The translations under genes and the position numbers were made by a program. 64,000 nt of DNA from Chitinophagaceae bacterium (GTDB lineage: Bacteria; Bacteroidota; Bacteroidia; Chitinophagales; Chitinophagaceae): positions 124,001-188,000 of the forward strand of contig JADKJI010000003.1 in assembly GCA_016721085.1 (NCBI GenBank), in the 5' to 3' direction. The notes under the pieces are model-generated. The model was not told the DNA's origin, did no database searches, and saw only the letters and a program-made list of their open reading frames with translations. Shown here in pieces: positions 38,700 through 49,949 of the stretch (its first letter is position 1; each line of letters opens with the position of its first letter).

Positions 38700-41600
38700 A
38701 AAAGTGTACTTAGTTGGTTTGCTTCAATAATCTTCCCTTTCCTTTCAATTACATCTATGGCATTCTTGTAAAGTGGCTTTCCTTTATTATCTGTAAACTG
38801 TTCAAAAAATGTTTTATTCCCAACTACGATTAACAGTCTTTTTGCTCTAGACAAAGCAACGTTTAACCGTTGTGGCAACTTTGCAAAACCTATTTCATTA
38901 TTAGTTGCAACCACTTCGCCACCAAGATCCTGAAGCATTGAAATGTTCAGTTTCTCTTTTTTACTGTTATAGTCATTCTTACTTATTAGTTGCTTATCAC
39001 TTCTCACTGCTGACACAATTATGATATTCCGTTCCATACCCTGAAACTTATCTACAGAATTGATCTTCAATCTAACGCCAGTTCCAGTAAGTTTGGCTTT
39101 AAGTTTCTTTTTCTGTTCTCCGTAAAAGGTTATCACTCCAATTTCCTGCTCCTGCCATCTTTTGAAATCATCTTTTATATAATTCCAATGATCCTGAAAC
39201 TCACTAAACCCTTCCGCATGCTTTAGCAGCTTGATAATATTTTGCACCGCCTCAATCTCTGCATCATTTACCAATGAGGTACCCTCTCTTTTTTCTATTC
39301 CATCTACATTAACCCATATTGTGTGTATATCATGATTTAGGAAGCCCTTTAAGAATAGACCATGATGGCGGGAAAACACATTGTCGGGCTTTTGAGGGTC
39401 TCCCGAATCATAATTCTCATTTGAACCCTGTTTCAATTCTTCGGCTGCTTCCAATCCGCCATCATCGAGATAAAATTGCTTTATTACTTCATTTATGTCC
39501 GGATGCATCCGGTATTGGATATTGCATCTTGCCAGGATAGTGGGCGAAATATTCTCATTCAGAATCATTCTTTCAAACTGCGACGTTTCTAAAAACTCCT
39601 GGTCAATTTCCTGCGCCAGCTCTGTTGCTCCCGCATCCTCTAATGCTTCTTTAAAACTTTTTCATTTAACATCGGAGGCAACTGCCTGTGATCACCGATA
39701 ATGATAGATCTTTCCCGAAGCATAGAGGCAATAACATCTCTGGAGGAGTCGCCTTACTTGCTTCGTCCATTATTACCGTGTCAAAGTTTATATTGCTTAA
39801 GTTCAACACAGTCGCAGCTTCACCAGCATTTTCGAAACTAAGTCTAACAAGCATTTTTGAAAGCGATCTAGGAGCAGGTCTGACAGCTATAAGAGAACTA
39901 AGTCTGTTAATATCATTAAAAAAAAGAGATTGGATAAATGAATAGGTAGGGTCTGTTATAAGTTTCCTTAATTCATCTTCTTTAATCCTTAGTCTATTGC
40001 AGATTTTATCAATGATGGAAAAATCATCTTCCAGCGCTCCTTTGCTTAATTGGTAATTAATATCGCTAATACTCTCCTTATACTTTTCACCTTTGTAATA
40101 ATTGATGAAATATTTTTGAAGCTGCAGCTTACTATATTCTCTTTTAAATGTCGGACTTCCACTTGAACTACAAGTGGAACCAATTATGTTGGAATATTCA
40201 AAGTATTTCTCTTTAAAAAGAATTTTTATTTCAGGTTTTGGATGATAAGTTAGTTCTGTGACCCAATCTTTTAACGCGTTTGCATACCTCGGATTGTTAT
40301 TCTTTGCTCTTCCCGCTATCCTTTTCATCCAATCCTGAACTGCGTTGTTTTCTAAACTCGGCACGTCTAAATCTTCTTCAAAATCATCATCACTTTCCTC
40401 AGTGACTACATCCTCGTCAATTTCTTCGGCAATGTAAGTTTCATCTAGCCATTGCATAATTCTGTCAACTGAATATTTTGCTCCTTCCTCATCAATTTTT
40501 TTCTTACTGGATTCACCAGGTTTGCCGAGAGATACAAATCTTAGTGGTTTTATGAGTGTAATATAGTTTGCCAACGTTTGATTGACCCCTTTGATATTAA
40601 GCAGACGATCTAAAGCGTTATCAACTGCCAAATTATTTTCCGATGTTAGCAGAATTTTATGTTTTGGGTCACGGCTGATCATTTGCCAGATAATTTCTGC
40701 AATAACAGTGGTTTTACCAGTGCCCGGTGGACCTTGCAGCAATGCTAAATCAGAACAATGTATAGATGCCAATACTGCTTTTCTTTGACTCTCATTTAAC
40801 TTTAATAACTCGTTATTCTTTACTTGATGGTAATACTCGGAACCCTCAGTTATTTTACTTTCATCATTAATCGATTTGGCCTTTGACGTATCGATGAGGA
40901 AATCGCCTAAGGACTCGTTAACCGGTTTACCATTAGGAGCTTCGCTTGGATGAGTGATTTTCTTAACTGCTTCAACTAACCACGAATTTTTCTTCTCATC
41001 ACCTTTTAAATTTGCCTGGACAAAATTTACTTTATTCGCTTTTGCACTTTCTATAAATTCTTTTACAGCCTCTGCTATTTCCTTTTGGTTGGGGAAAAAG
41101 GAAGGGATATAAAATGTGAGTTTTTTTTGGTTAGATGACCGGCTATTTAAATTGCCTATAAATTGGAGTTCAGGCCTTTTTGCTCTTTTTGGAGTAGTAA
41201 GTTCTTCTGTATCTTCAACAGTACTTCCGGATTTCATATTTAGATCTGAAACAAACTCTGCACCTTTCAGCTTGCTCAGTTTGTCATAAAACAATTGCTT
41301 TTGGGTTTTTTTGGCAATGAAGTTTGTTTTCACTTTAAACTTAAATGCAGGATGAGTAGGAGCAATTATTGTTTGAAACATATTCAGAGACTTCAAAAAC
41401 TTGGAATAGGTTTCCAGTTCTTCTTTCGTTTCAAAATCAAAAGAAATACTTCTTGTTACAGGGTTAAATTCAATGACATTTTTAAATGGTATTAAAGCTC
41501 TCTTAAGATTTAATTCAAAATCATCATTAAACGAATTGGTGTCAAATTTTGAAATGTCATAGCCATACAACTCGCCAATTTCAAAGTTTATCTTTGTAGA

Positions 41601-42774
41601 GCCTTCACTTTTATATAATTCACATTTAGCAGTAACCTCTTTAGCCAACTTTTCTTTTTCATTTTCTAAAATTCTGCCATATGCACCTTCTCTTATTTTT
41701 CCATTAACTGTTTCAGATTCAAATTGACCATTGGCATCCCGCCTTCTTATCGTAGCTATAATTCCTTTTCTTTCCAGCGAAAATCTATCTTTCAGTTCTT
41801 TAGGCATTCTAATCTCCTTTGAATTTGAAGAAAAGAAAATCAAAAAGTTACTTTCGTTATCAACAGCCGCTTTTAGATTCCATCCTATAGATTTGAAATA
41901 ACTATTAATCTCAAAATCGATCCTGTTTTTGAGTTTTAATATTGCCGATATCTGATGCTCTCTTTCAAATGTTTGAGCAAACTGAGATTTGATTAATGGA
42001 TCTAGAACTTTTTCCAATTTCCTCTGCTGTAAGCATTACAGTTCCGTCCGGCTCAAATAGCTCTTTCTTTGTTAAGCCATTTCGCTCCAATGAGGCATTG
42101 ATGCCATACTCTTTAAGTGCACTTTCCAAAGGACTATACTCCGAAGTAATGGTTTCTTTGATCATCACCGAAACTTCATAGGCAATCATTGGTTCACCAT
42201 TTTTATCTTTAGAAGACTGGAGAGTCGTTTTTATTTGTGGCTTTCCAATAATCTCAAAAGGTTCCTGCAAACTTTTTATAATTGCCTGCTGAGCTTCTAT
42301 CCAATTAAACCAAATAGCCTGCTGATTTTGAATATTTATGTTTGATGCCGTAGGTTGCCGGCAAACTTTTTTATATAGCTCTTCAAATTCATCCGATGCC
42401 CGGTTAGCTCGGCCACCTTCATTTATGTCGATGATTTTAACCAGGCAGGTTTCCTCAATAGATTTATCCTGTTGTGGAAGAACGACCGATGGCCGAAACT
42501 GGGTCTTCTTTTTTTTATCAACAACAGCCTGGTATGTATCTGCAACTGCATACCACGTTACAATGGCTTCAAGTTGGCCACTGAGCGTAGGAATAAATAA
42601 TTTATGTTCGGTTTCACTAATTTTTTGAAAATGACAGGCTATATCTTTACCGGCAACATCTGCTTTAATTTGATCAAGGGAAGAATCGTTGTGCTTATTG
42701 AACTCAACTACATCATCGGGGGTAAACCTGATAATTACTTCAACTGAGTCTAAAGAATATTCAATTCCTGGCAT
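38696..42774 (-). pseudogene. SF1 DNA2/UPF1-like helicase with N-terminal extension, three frameshifts
   Basis: Three segments join into about 1,359 residues. The first (from 42774, MPGIEYSLDSVEVIIRF) runs into the helicase at 42003 if one A is removed from an A5 run (EEIG-KVLDPLIKSQ). The helicase has motif I LLQGPPGTGKTTVIAE and motif II VIMDEASKA. After two one-base repairs near 39711 and 39660 it also has motif III GDHRQLPP, then QYRMHPDINE, VDKFQGMERNIIIV and the last motif LNVALSRAKRLL. The N-terminal 600 residues are not recognised. It resembles UPF1/DNA2-type 5'-3' helicases that occur in several phage-defence systems. It overlaps the PIN gene by 4 bases and follows the small 125-residue gene by 27 bases. 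Confidence 0.85.
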
Positions 42775-42801
42775 AGAATCTTAGTTAGGGTATTTTTATT
42801 T

Positions 42802-43179
42802 TTATGGCAGGTATTCTATATCAACGCCTCTGTCGTGCATATGTAAAATACAGTTGTCCAACTCACCGTTTTTTAACTTTATAGTTAAGCCGTAGTCTGC
42901 AAATGAACTGCCCATGGGATCATGTCCATAGCCCCGCAACACAATTTTATTTTCGTCTTGTTGAATAATTTTCATTTGCTTGGGTGCCATTTGAACATTA
43001 TTTTGCCAAACGGGATGGTCTCCATCAAGATTGTAAAGTGTGACTGTAACGCCTTCTTTACCATTTATATTCGGCTCAACTTTTACAGCCCGTCCAGCTC
43101 CTCCATGAGGGCCTGAAACATGCCTGCCATTCTCATATCGTAGATGATCTGAAGATTTAAATACAAAGTCTAATTTCAT
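42802..43179 (-). CDS. Hypothetical small protein of the large operon
   Basis: This is a 125-residue protein that I do not recognise. It begins MKLDFVFKSSDHLRYENGRH and has a glycine-rich stretch (SGPHGGAGRAVKVEPN), then beta-strand-like segments ending GVDIEYLP. No membrane segment, signal or known catalytic motif is visible. It lies between the TPR-like gene (23 bases) and the SF1 helicase gene (27 bases), so it is an integral operon member and may be an accessory subunit. Confidence 0.7.
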   Translation of the reverse strand: MKLDFVFKSSDHLRYENGRHVSGPHGGAGRAVKVEPNINGKEGVTVTLYNLDGDHPVWQNNVQMAPKQMKIIQQDENKIVLRGYGHDPMGSSFADYGLTIKLKNGELDNCILHMHDRGVDIEYLP

Positions 43180-43202
43180 TTTTTACTTTTTAGGGTTAAG
43201 GG

Positions 43203-45059
43203 TTATACTAATTTAAATTTTATAGAGTTTATTTTGGTTAACCAAAAAAGTGCAACCTCAGCTTTTACATCTTCAACTTTTTTTGAGTTATTAAAGTATT
43301 TATTCGCCACTTCTTCTATACTTTCAACATTTAATAAATAGAAGTCCGAATTTTTAAAATTTTCTGCATCTTCATTTACAGCAAGTGCCGCAATACAAAA
43401 GTCGGCACATTCTTCTCCAAACTTTTCTTTAATTAAATTATAAAACTGGTTAGATAAAATTGGTTGAACAATACAAAATTCGCCCAAGCCAACGTGCTCA
43501 TACTTCTTGCGAATAATTTTATTATTAATCCTGCTGTATACATACAGCTCGGAATATCCATCTTCTAATTCTTCGTTATCTGAAAAATGACCAAATACCT
43601 TCAGTAAGAAATCTCTGGAAAAGTTTTCATTTTTAATATCAAGAGAGCTTTTATCAAATCTGCGGATTTTGCGTGGAAGAAGATCGCTGTCAAACATTAT
43701 TAAATCAAAGAGTTCAAATGTTTTCGAATCACAATATTTCTTTTCGAGATAAGCAACTTCCTCTTCATTTAAGTAAGGAAACTTTTGGCCAATATTAAAT
43801 AGGGTTTGCGCCAATTCTTTACAAGATTCTGATAACATAAAGAGATAAAAACTTTTCTCAGCGAGCAATTCTTCCAATTCCTTACCACGGTGTAACCTTC
43901 CATAGTAATAGCACATCTCGGGTAAATTGCTTTCATTGGTTGCCGCAGAACCTTTTATAAAGCGATACTTTGCGATAACTAAAAGAGATTTTATATCCCT
44001 ATTTTGTGCACATTGTCGTCTTAGGTTAAACATCTCCTCGAGCGGCATCTTTTCCAACTGAGATTCTTCAACTGTTGCCTGGGTATTGCTAAAAACATTT
44101 CGCTTAATCCAGTCAAAGGCTATTGCCCGTGTAGTACTTTGGAATATGCTGGTATAATCAGTCTTCAATTCTAAAACCCTCGTTTGATATTTTTGCCCAA
44201 ACAATTGGTGGAATTTTTCCTGGATATGGTTGCTATTACCCAAATCATCCACAGTTAAATTCTTGTCATAAGTAAAATCCTTAAGCACTTCTGTTGAAAA
44301 GTAATCAACAAATGAAGTAAAGGGCTCCTTTCCTTTTGCTTGTATTTTGTATTCGTTAAGAAATTCGGATAATTTCAATCTGTCTATTAAGATATACCTG
44401 TCTTCATCAACAACATCAGCAGGTTCACCATTGGTAATCTTATCTACCAGTCGCCTGTTTGATAAACTTTGATCACCAATATGAGACGAAAAATAGCCTT
44501 CTACATGACTTAATACATCTCCTGCTAGTTTGTCAAAATAAACCAATTCATCATTGGTTCTGCTTAGTCCAAAAAAAGTGGCGTCCAGCAATTCGTTAGT
44601 AAGGTCATCGAGCGTAAACTGCGGTCTTATTTCTTCTTTTTCAGAGGTTTCATAAAGTTGATTAACAAGGCCAAAATCCAATCTGTTTTCATCGAAATCA
44701 TCATCTTCTTCATCTGTATATAAAGCAGCCTGCGGAAACTTGTCAGCAATATGATTCAGGATGGTGTCTATATCATTTTCGCCAAGCATTTGCCGCATGT
44801 TATCCATAGAGATTATACTATTCTCAATTGCCACATCTATGCTTCTTTTAGCTTTACAAGCTATTTTATAAGCTTGTTCTATATTTCCTATCAGATAATT
44901 TCCTATCGCAAGTTGATAAAGAATTTTAGGCTTACCTACATGCCCTTCCTCGGTCATTTCATTTGCCTTTTTGAAATGATCGAGTGCTTTCATAAATGAT
45001 TGCGCATCCTGTTTTTCTAATAACTGTTGTCCTTGCTTTAAGTGAAATGAAAAATCCAT
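43203..45059 (-). CDS. TPR-like helical protein of the large operon
   Basis: This 618-residue protein has an N-terminal tetratricopeptide-like region (LLEKQDAQSFMKALDHFKKA and LAIGNYLIGNIEQAYKIACK, about residues 12-85), an acidic linker (DEEDDDFDENR) and a long mainly helical remainder without a known motif. There is no signal peptide, so it is cytoplasmic. TPR regions mediate protein contacts, so a scaffold between the methylase (18 bases upstream) and the helicases is plausible. The frame is intact. The family is not recognised beyond the TPR-like start. Confidence 0.68.
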   Translation of the reverse strand: MDFSFHLKQGQQLLEKQDAQSFMKALDHFKKANEMTEEGHVGKPKILYQLAIGNYLIGNIEQAYKIACKAKRSIDVAIENSIISMDNMRQMLGENDIDTILNHIADKFPQAALYTDEEDDDFDENRLDFGLVNQLYETSEKEEIRPQFTLDDLTNELLDATFFGLSRTNDELVYFDKLAGDVLSHVEGYFSSHIGDQSLSNRRLVDKITNGEPADVVDEDRYILIDRLKLSEFLNEYKIQAKGKEPFTSFVDYFSTEVLKDFTYDKNLTVDDLGNSNHIQEKFHQLFGQKYQTRVLELKTDYTSIFQSTTRAIAFDWIKRNVFSNTQATVEESQLEKMPLEEMFNLRRQCAQNRDIKSLLVIAKYRFIKGSAATNESNLPEMCYYYGRLHRGKELEELLAEKSFYLFMLSESCKELAQTLFNIGQKFPYLNEEEVAYLEKKYCDSKTFELFDLIMFDSDLLPRKIRRFDKSSLDIKNENFSRDFLLKVFGHFSDNEELEDGYSELYVYSRINNKIIRKKYEHVGLGEFCIVQPILSNQFYNLIKEKFGEECADFCIAALAVNEDAENFKNSDFYLLNVESIEEVANKYFNNSKKVEDVKAEVALFWLTKINSIKFKLV

Positions 45060-45077
45060 AATTCGGTATTAATAGGG

Positions 45078-48000
45078 TTATCGCTCTTTAAATATTTTCT
45101 CAAAATGTTCCCATGCCAGCTTATAATCTTCCACCCGGTCGCACTTATCAAAAGGGGCATAATAAGTTATTTTCTTACCCTGGTATAATTCGCTTTTGGT
45201 AATGGTATGCTCAAAAGTTTCACCGGGTTTTAGATTTCGTATAAGTTCCCATACTGGCCTGTCAACCCCAACGCCAACCAATCCTTTGCTGCAGGTGAAA
45301 ACAATATTGCCTTTGGCATCATACCAAGTATCATCTTCGTTTTGTTGTAATACAGGAAACTGTACGTTGTAAATAAGGGATAATTCTTCTAAGGTTAAGC
45401 CCAATGCCATGGCGGTTATTACATCTATCTCTACCAATGCTTGCCTGCGCTCAAACCAGTTACGCAAAAGGTGTACCTCTTTCCCATTTAAGGTTAATGT
45501 GTTAAATGGTTTAAGCCGAGCATCTACTTTAGACCAACTATCTTCTTTAAATATGGTTTGCCAATTGTTTTCCCACAAAGGAGCAAAATGCTTATTTAAG
45601 CAATTAAGTAGAAGAGTACGATTAAACAATTGCGGTGTATATTTTTCATCAACGCCCAAAGGAAAAGCAGTCAAACGACTTTCGGTAAGATTGGATGCAC
45701 CTACTGTTTTTATAAAGAAGTCCAAGATTAAAGATGAGGATACGGCGGCCAGCTCAATAAGATAATTATTGCTTTTAAATATAGCAGATATTACGCCATG
45801 CGTATGAGATGCCTTTTGGGGGATAATACTTGGAGTAAGTGTTCTTTCGCCTGCCTGGCTCAACATCTTTCTGAAACCTAATTTGTAATAATCTATCCAA
45901 CTATCATAAATGTCATTTTCATCTTCGTCCTTTTCACCAGTTTTAAACCCTTTAATCAAAGAGTGAAATTTTTCGGGGTTAAGATGTGGAATATAATTCG
46001 TTCTAGCTGTACAATCATCGGTACTCAGCGAAGGATCAATAATGTCATAATGTGCTTTTTCGACACATATCTCTCTTGGTGTCTTGTATAAGGGGTTTGA
46101 AACAAAAAAGTGAGGCCCACTATAAACCATCTGATAAGTATCAAAATCTGGGTATTGAGTAGAACGTTTAATTATACCAGCATCAACATCATTAGTTTCA
46201 TGCCAGCCTTCAGAAATTTTATTTTGAAATATCTTTACTGAGTTATTGAATCCACTCAATTTTTCTAGGATACTTACTATAGAAGAGGAATGTATGGAAA
46301 CAAGCTTCGCAGAATCGAATTGAGTAGAATTCTCAAAAGTAATAGCAAGTGTTTTTAACTTGTCCAATGTATATTTTACAATTCTATCTTTATGGGGCTT
46401 TATGTTCCAAACAAAGCCATCTTCACCTTCACCTTTTATTTTTATACCTCCACAAAGTCCGTTACCATCGTGTATAAAACAACCGTCTATAGTTGATGGG
46501 TGAAAGATATTATTGATAGAGTAAAATGATATTTCTGACTTATTTCCAGAGTATATTTGGATACCATATTTTTCTCGATGTGCAACTTCCGCAAAAAGAT
46601 TAAACGCATTTTGAAATTGGAAATGATACTGCAAACGAGGTACATTTCCTCCTTAACGGTTGACCATTAGGGTCATCATATACCCCTTCGGGATGCAGCA
46701 ATCCCATAAAACCATTTTTTCCTAAAAGAGAAAATCCATTCGCTAAAACACATTTAAATAAATTTGTTTGCTGACCAACAAGTAGGGGATAATTTTGGAT
46801 TGCATTTAGAAATACAGCAGTACATTCTGTACCGATTGCCTCCTCAACATACATTTCTTTTAATCGTTCATCAGCAAAAAACTGTGCTTGCATTGTTCTT
46901 ACCAATGGTGCACTAACATTTTGAATAGCTACTTCCGGAAATTTTTCGGAAATAATATCCTTTTCTTTAAATTCTAATTTTATCCATGGAGGATTTCCTG
47001 CAATTAAATCAAATCCACCTCTTTCCCAAAACACATCCAAAAACTCCAACTGAGGATGAAAATAAAAATATTGTTTTGCCAGATTACTAACTAATACAAG
47101 GCGTTGGTTTTTATCAAACAAATCTTTGCGGTTGGTATATTCACCCACTGTATCAGTAAATAATTCGTTGCTGTCCGTTGGTGGTTCAGCTTCCATTACC
47201 ATGCTTAACTGGTTGGCTGTGTCAAATATTTTCTGCTGGCCTTTTACAATCACTACGCCTTCTAAAGATTTTGTAACATCCAGTTCTAAAATACCTGCAA
47301 CATCCTGCCAGTATTGTTGCCGGTTGGGTAATTCTTTAGCATCCCTTACATCCCAAAACCAAAGGCTGCACCAATAGTCCATTACCATTTTCAACTTAAA
47401 GTAAGGTGCATTGTGCCGGTTACGCTGGTCTGCTAATTGTTCCTTTTCATCATAGGTTTTTAAATCCAATACTCTTGCACCGGTTACTCCAAATATCTCC
47501 TGCTTGTTGGCCGTCTGTGTATTGATGGTTCGCTGAAAGCGGTAGAACTCTGCCAGCAATTCATCTATCTTATTGCATATTTTTTCAGTTGCTCTACCTC
47601 TGATTTCTTTAGCGGCTCACAAAAATCTTTTCTCCATTTAGAAACAGCTTTGCTTTCCGTATCATATTCTGCTTTCAGCATTTTAATACCTGCCGATGGC
47701 ACCATGTTTTTATCGGGTAGCAAAAAATGATAAATCTCATCAGCCTTACGCCCATGCTTTATTGTGGCATACTCCTTATTGGGTTTAAATTCTAGCTGCC
47801 TTGGAGCAGTTTCCCACCATTCTTTCTTTTTAGGAACCCGCTTTTGTTTTCCTTTGGCATCCTTTATAATTTCATCTTCTTCCAGCAGGTCTTTCTCTTT
47901 GTACACTTTTAGCCAGGCACCCACCACTGCATTGCCAACTGCAAGGCGATTACTAAAGAAAGGAGTTTCCATATCCTTGTGTATCACATTCAGCCAAAGA

Positions 48001-49943
48001 GATAGTTTTCCCAATTCAATCGCAGTGGGGTTTAAATCCACGCCATACACATTGTTGGTAGCTATATAAGCTTTTACCTTCTGCAGTTCTTCTTTAAATA
48101 GATCAGGAGCCACCCGTTTTTTCAATTCTTTCTGGCGATAGCTGATGTAGGCTTCTGCCAATTGGTTAACCATTTCGTTGTGAAAAGCAGCGGCTCCCAT
48201 GGCTGGCTCAAGCAATTTCAATTCCAGCAACTCAGTGGCTTTCATTTCACCCTTTTCCAGTTTCTCCAATATTGGTTTTAAAGTGTATTTAACCGTACAC
48301 CTGGTAAGTACTTCAGGTGTGTAATAGCTGGCAGATTTTTGCCTGTCACGCCCACTGAGGCGATATACAAAAGTTCCCTTTTTAATTATCTCATCGTGAC
48401 GGTTACTATCTTTTAAAATTTCATTTTCTTTAAAATCATCCCTCCGCATACGGGGCACTAAGTATGTGCCTTCATTCGGTGCATCAGCTTTATGTACCTC
48501 AATGTAATCCTGCTCTGCATAAAATCCACGATATGCCAGTAAACTTTCATACACGCTGCCCAATTGATTAATACCAAGATTTGCGTAGGAAATTCTACCT
48601 CTTGCTTTACCACGCTGTTGCTTGCTTAAAGACAGCCGGCAAATGATATCCTGCCAAACCTTATTACGGAATTTAATTTTATGCAAGTGATGCAGTTTGG
48701 CATTATTGAACAGTGGGGAATCTATATGACGAACTTTGAAACTTTTATTTTGACCATTTTCTTTTTCCCGGTAGCCTGAACTAAGCACCGCAAATAATTT
48801 GTTCAACGATTCATGAAAGAAATAACCATTTAAGCTGGTTTCTGAATACAGCGGTACTTGTTCTAAATCCCTGAGCATTTCCAAAGAATATCCTTTGTTG
48901 TAAATGGGATCATTGCCTGGTAGAATATCTAAATCTTCCCTGCTTTCTGCATAAAAAACAAACAATAACCGGTAGATAAAATTTAAACAGTCGTCTTTTA
49001 TTTCCTGCTCAAATTTGTCATCCGTTTCATCAAAAACTTCTCTGAGTATATTCTTTTGGTAAAAGAGCGTTTCATTTGCCAATGCTTCTACCGCATGAAT
49101 AATTCCTTCCTTTAAATCTTTAGTAACTTCATAAGCACTTTTATGACTGTCTTCATCCAGTTGGTCAAGCAGTACCATATTGCTTTCCGGAGTTAGCGAT
49201 TCTTTGCCTAACAGAAAATAAAACAAAGCATAGTAATTGGCATTGCGGTTAGCGGTGGCTTCAGAAAATAATTCTTCCAAATCAATTTGAAGGTAACTGC
49301 CTCTAAACCATTTTTCCTGTTCCAATAAAAAGACAACATTGCCGGCCAATAATAAAATATATTTCGGTCGTAGATATTGCTCCAATAAAAACAATTCGGA
49401 AATAGCTTTATTAATAACTACCGGAGATATTTTAAGATGAGCTGGCACTTTAAAAACACTGTCCCATTGTAACCTGTGGTAGCGTTGTGGAGGATTGGTT
49501 TGGGTTTCATCTTCTACATTGTACCGTTGTTCAAATAACCCATCAGGTTCGGTGTCGTCCTCTTTGATCAACGCCTGCATTTCCATAATCATAAGATGCG
49601 TTTGCTCACCTCTGTAAAGAATATGACGAACGGGCAAAACTTCATTTTCGGAAAGGTGAAACAGGTTGTTGTATTGATGGTGATTACCATCATACCCCAG
49701 GGCGTTTAACAAAGCTGTATGAAACTGATGGGCTTCAAATATTTTATCTTTTGTTCTAAGTTTACCTTCGATAAAGCTTTGTTTGAAACGGAAGTAGCGA
49801 TCTTTAAGTGGAGAAATTCTTTTATTAAACTCCTTTACTTCTTCTGCTCCGTAACCTGTTTTAGCTAATACTTTGGCAGTAAAATCTTCATCAAAGTAAT
49901 TTGTTGAAAAGTAATCACCTATATTTTGAATAAATTTTATCAT
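45078..49943 (-). pseudogene. Eco57I-type N6-adenine DNA methyltransferase, ~1,621 residues, two frameshifts
   Basis: Three segments make one very long protein. Motif X/I lies in SASYYTPEVLTRC and LEPAMGAAAFHNEMV. NNVYGVDLNPTAIELGKLSLW is next, and the catalytic motif IV is GGFDLIAGNPPWIKLE. The breaks are at the T6 run 47580-47585 (one base missing; repair gives LKKICNKIDELLAEFYRFQ) and near 46655 (one base extra; repair leads into RLQYHFQFQNAFNLFAEV). The C-terminal part probably reads the target sequence. The length and the helicase neighbour recall DrmMI of class 1 DISARM and PglX-like enzymes. It probably marks host DNA. No separate restriction nuclease domain is evident. Confidence 0.87.
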
Positions 49944-49949
49944 GTTGGC

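Noticed and set aside
41965..42774. Independent 269-residue gene before the SF1 helicase
   Set aside because: Removing one A near 42003 joins it in frame to the helicase segment that begins KVLDPLIKSQ; overlap of the two frames is explained by the same slip.
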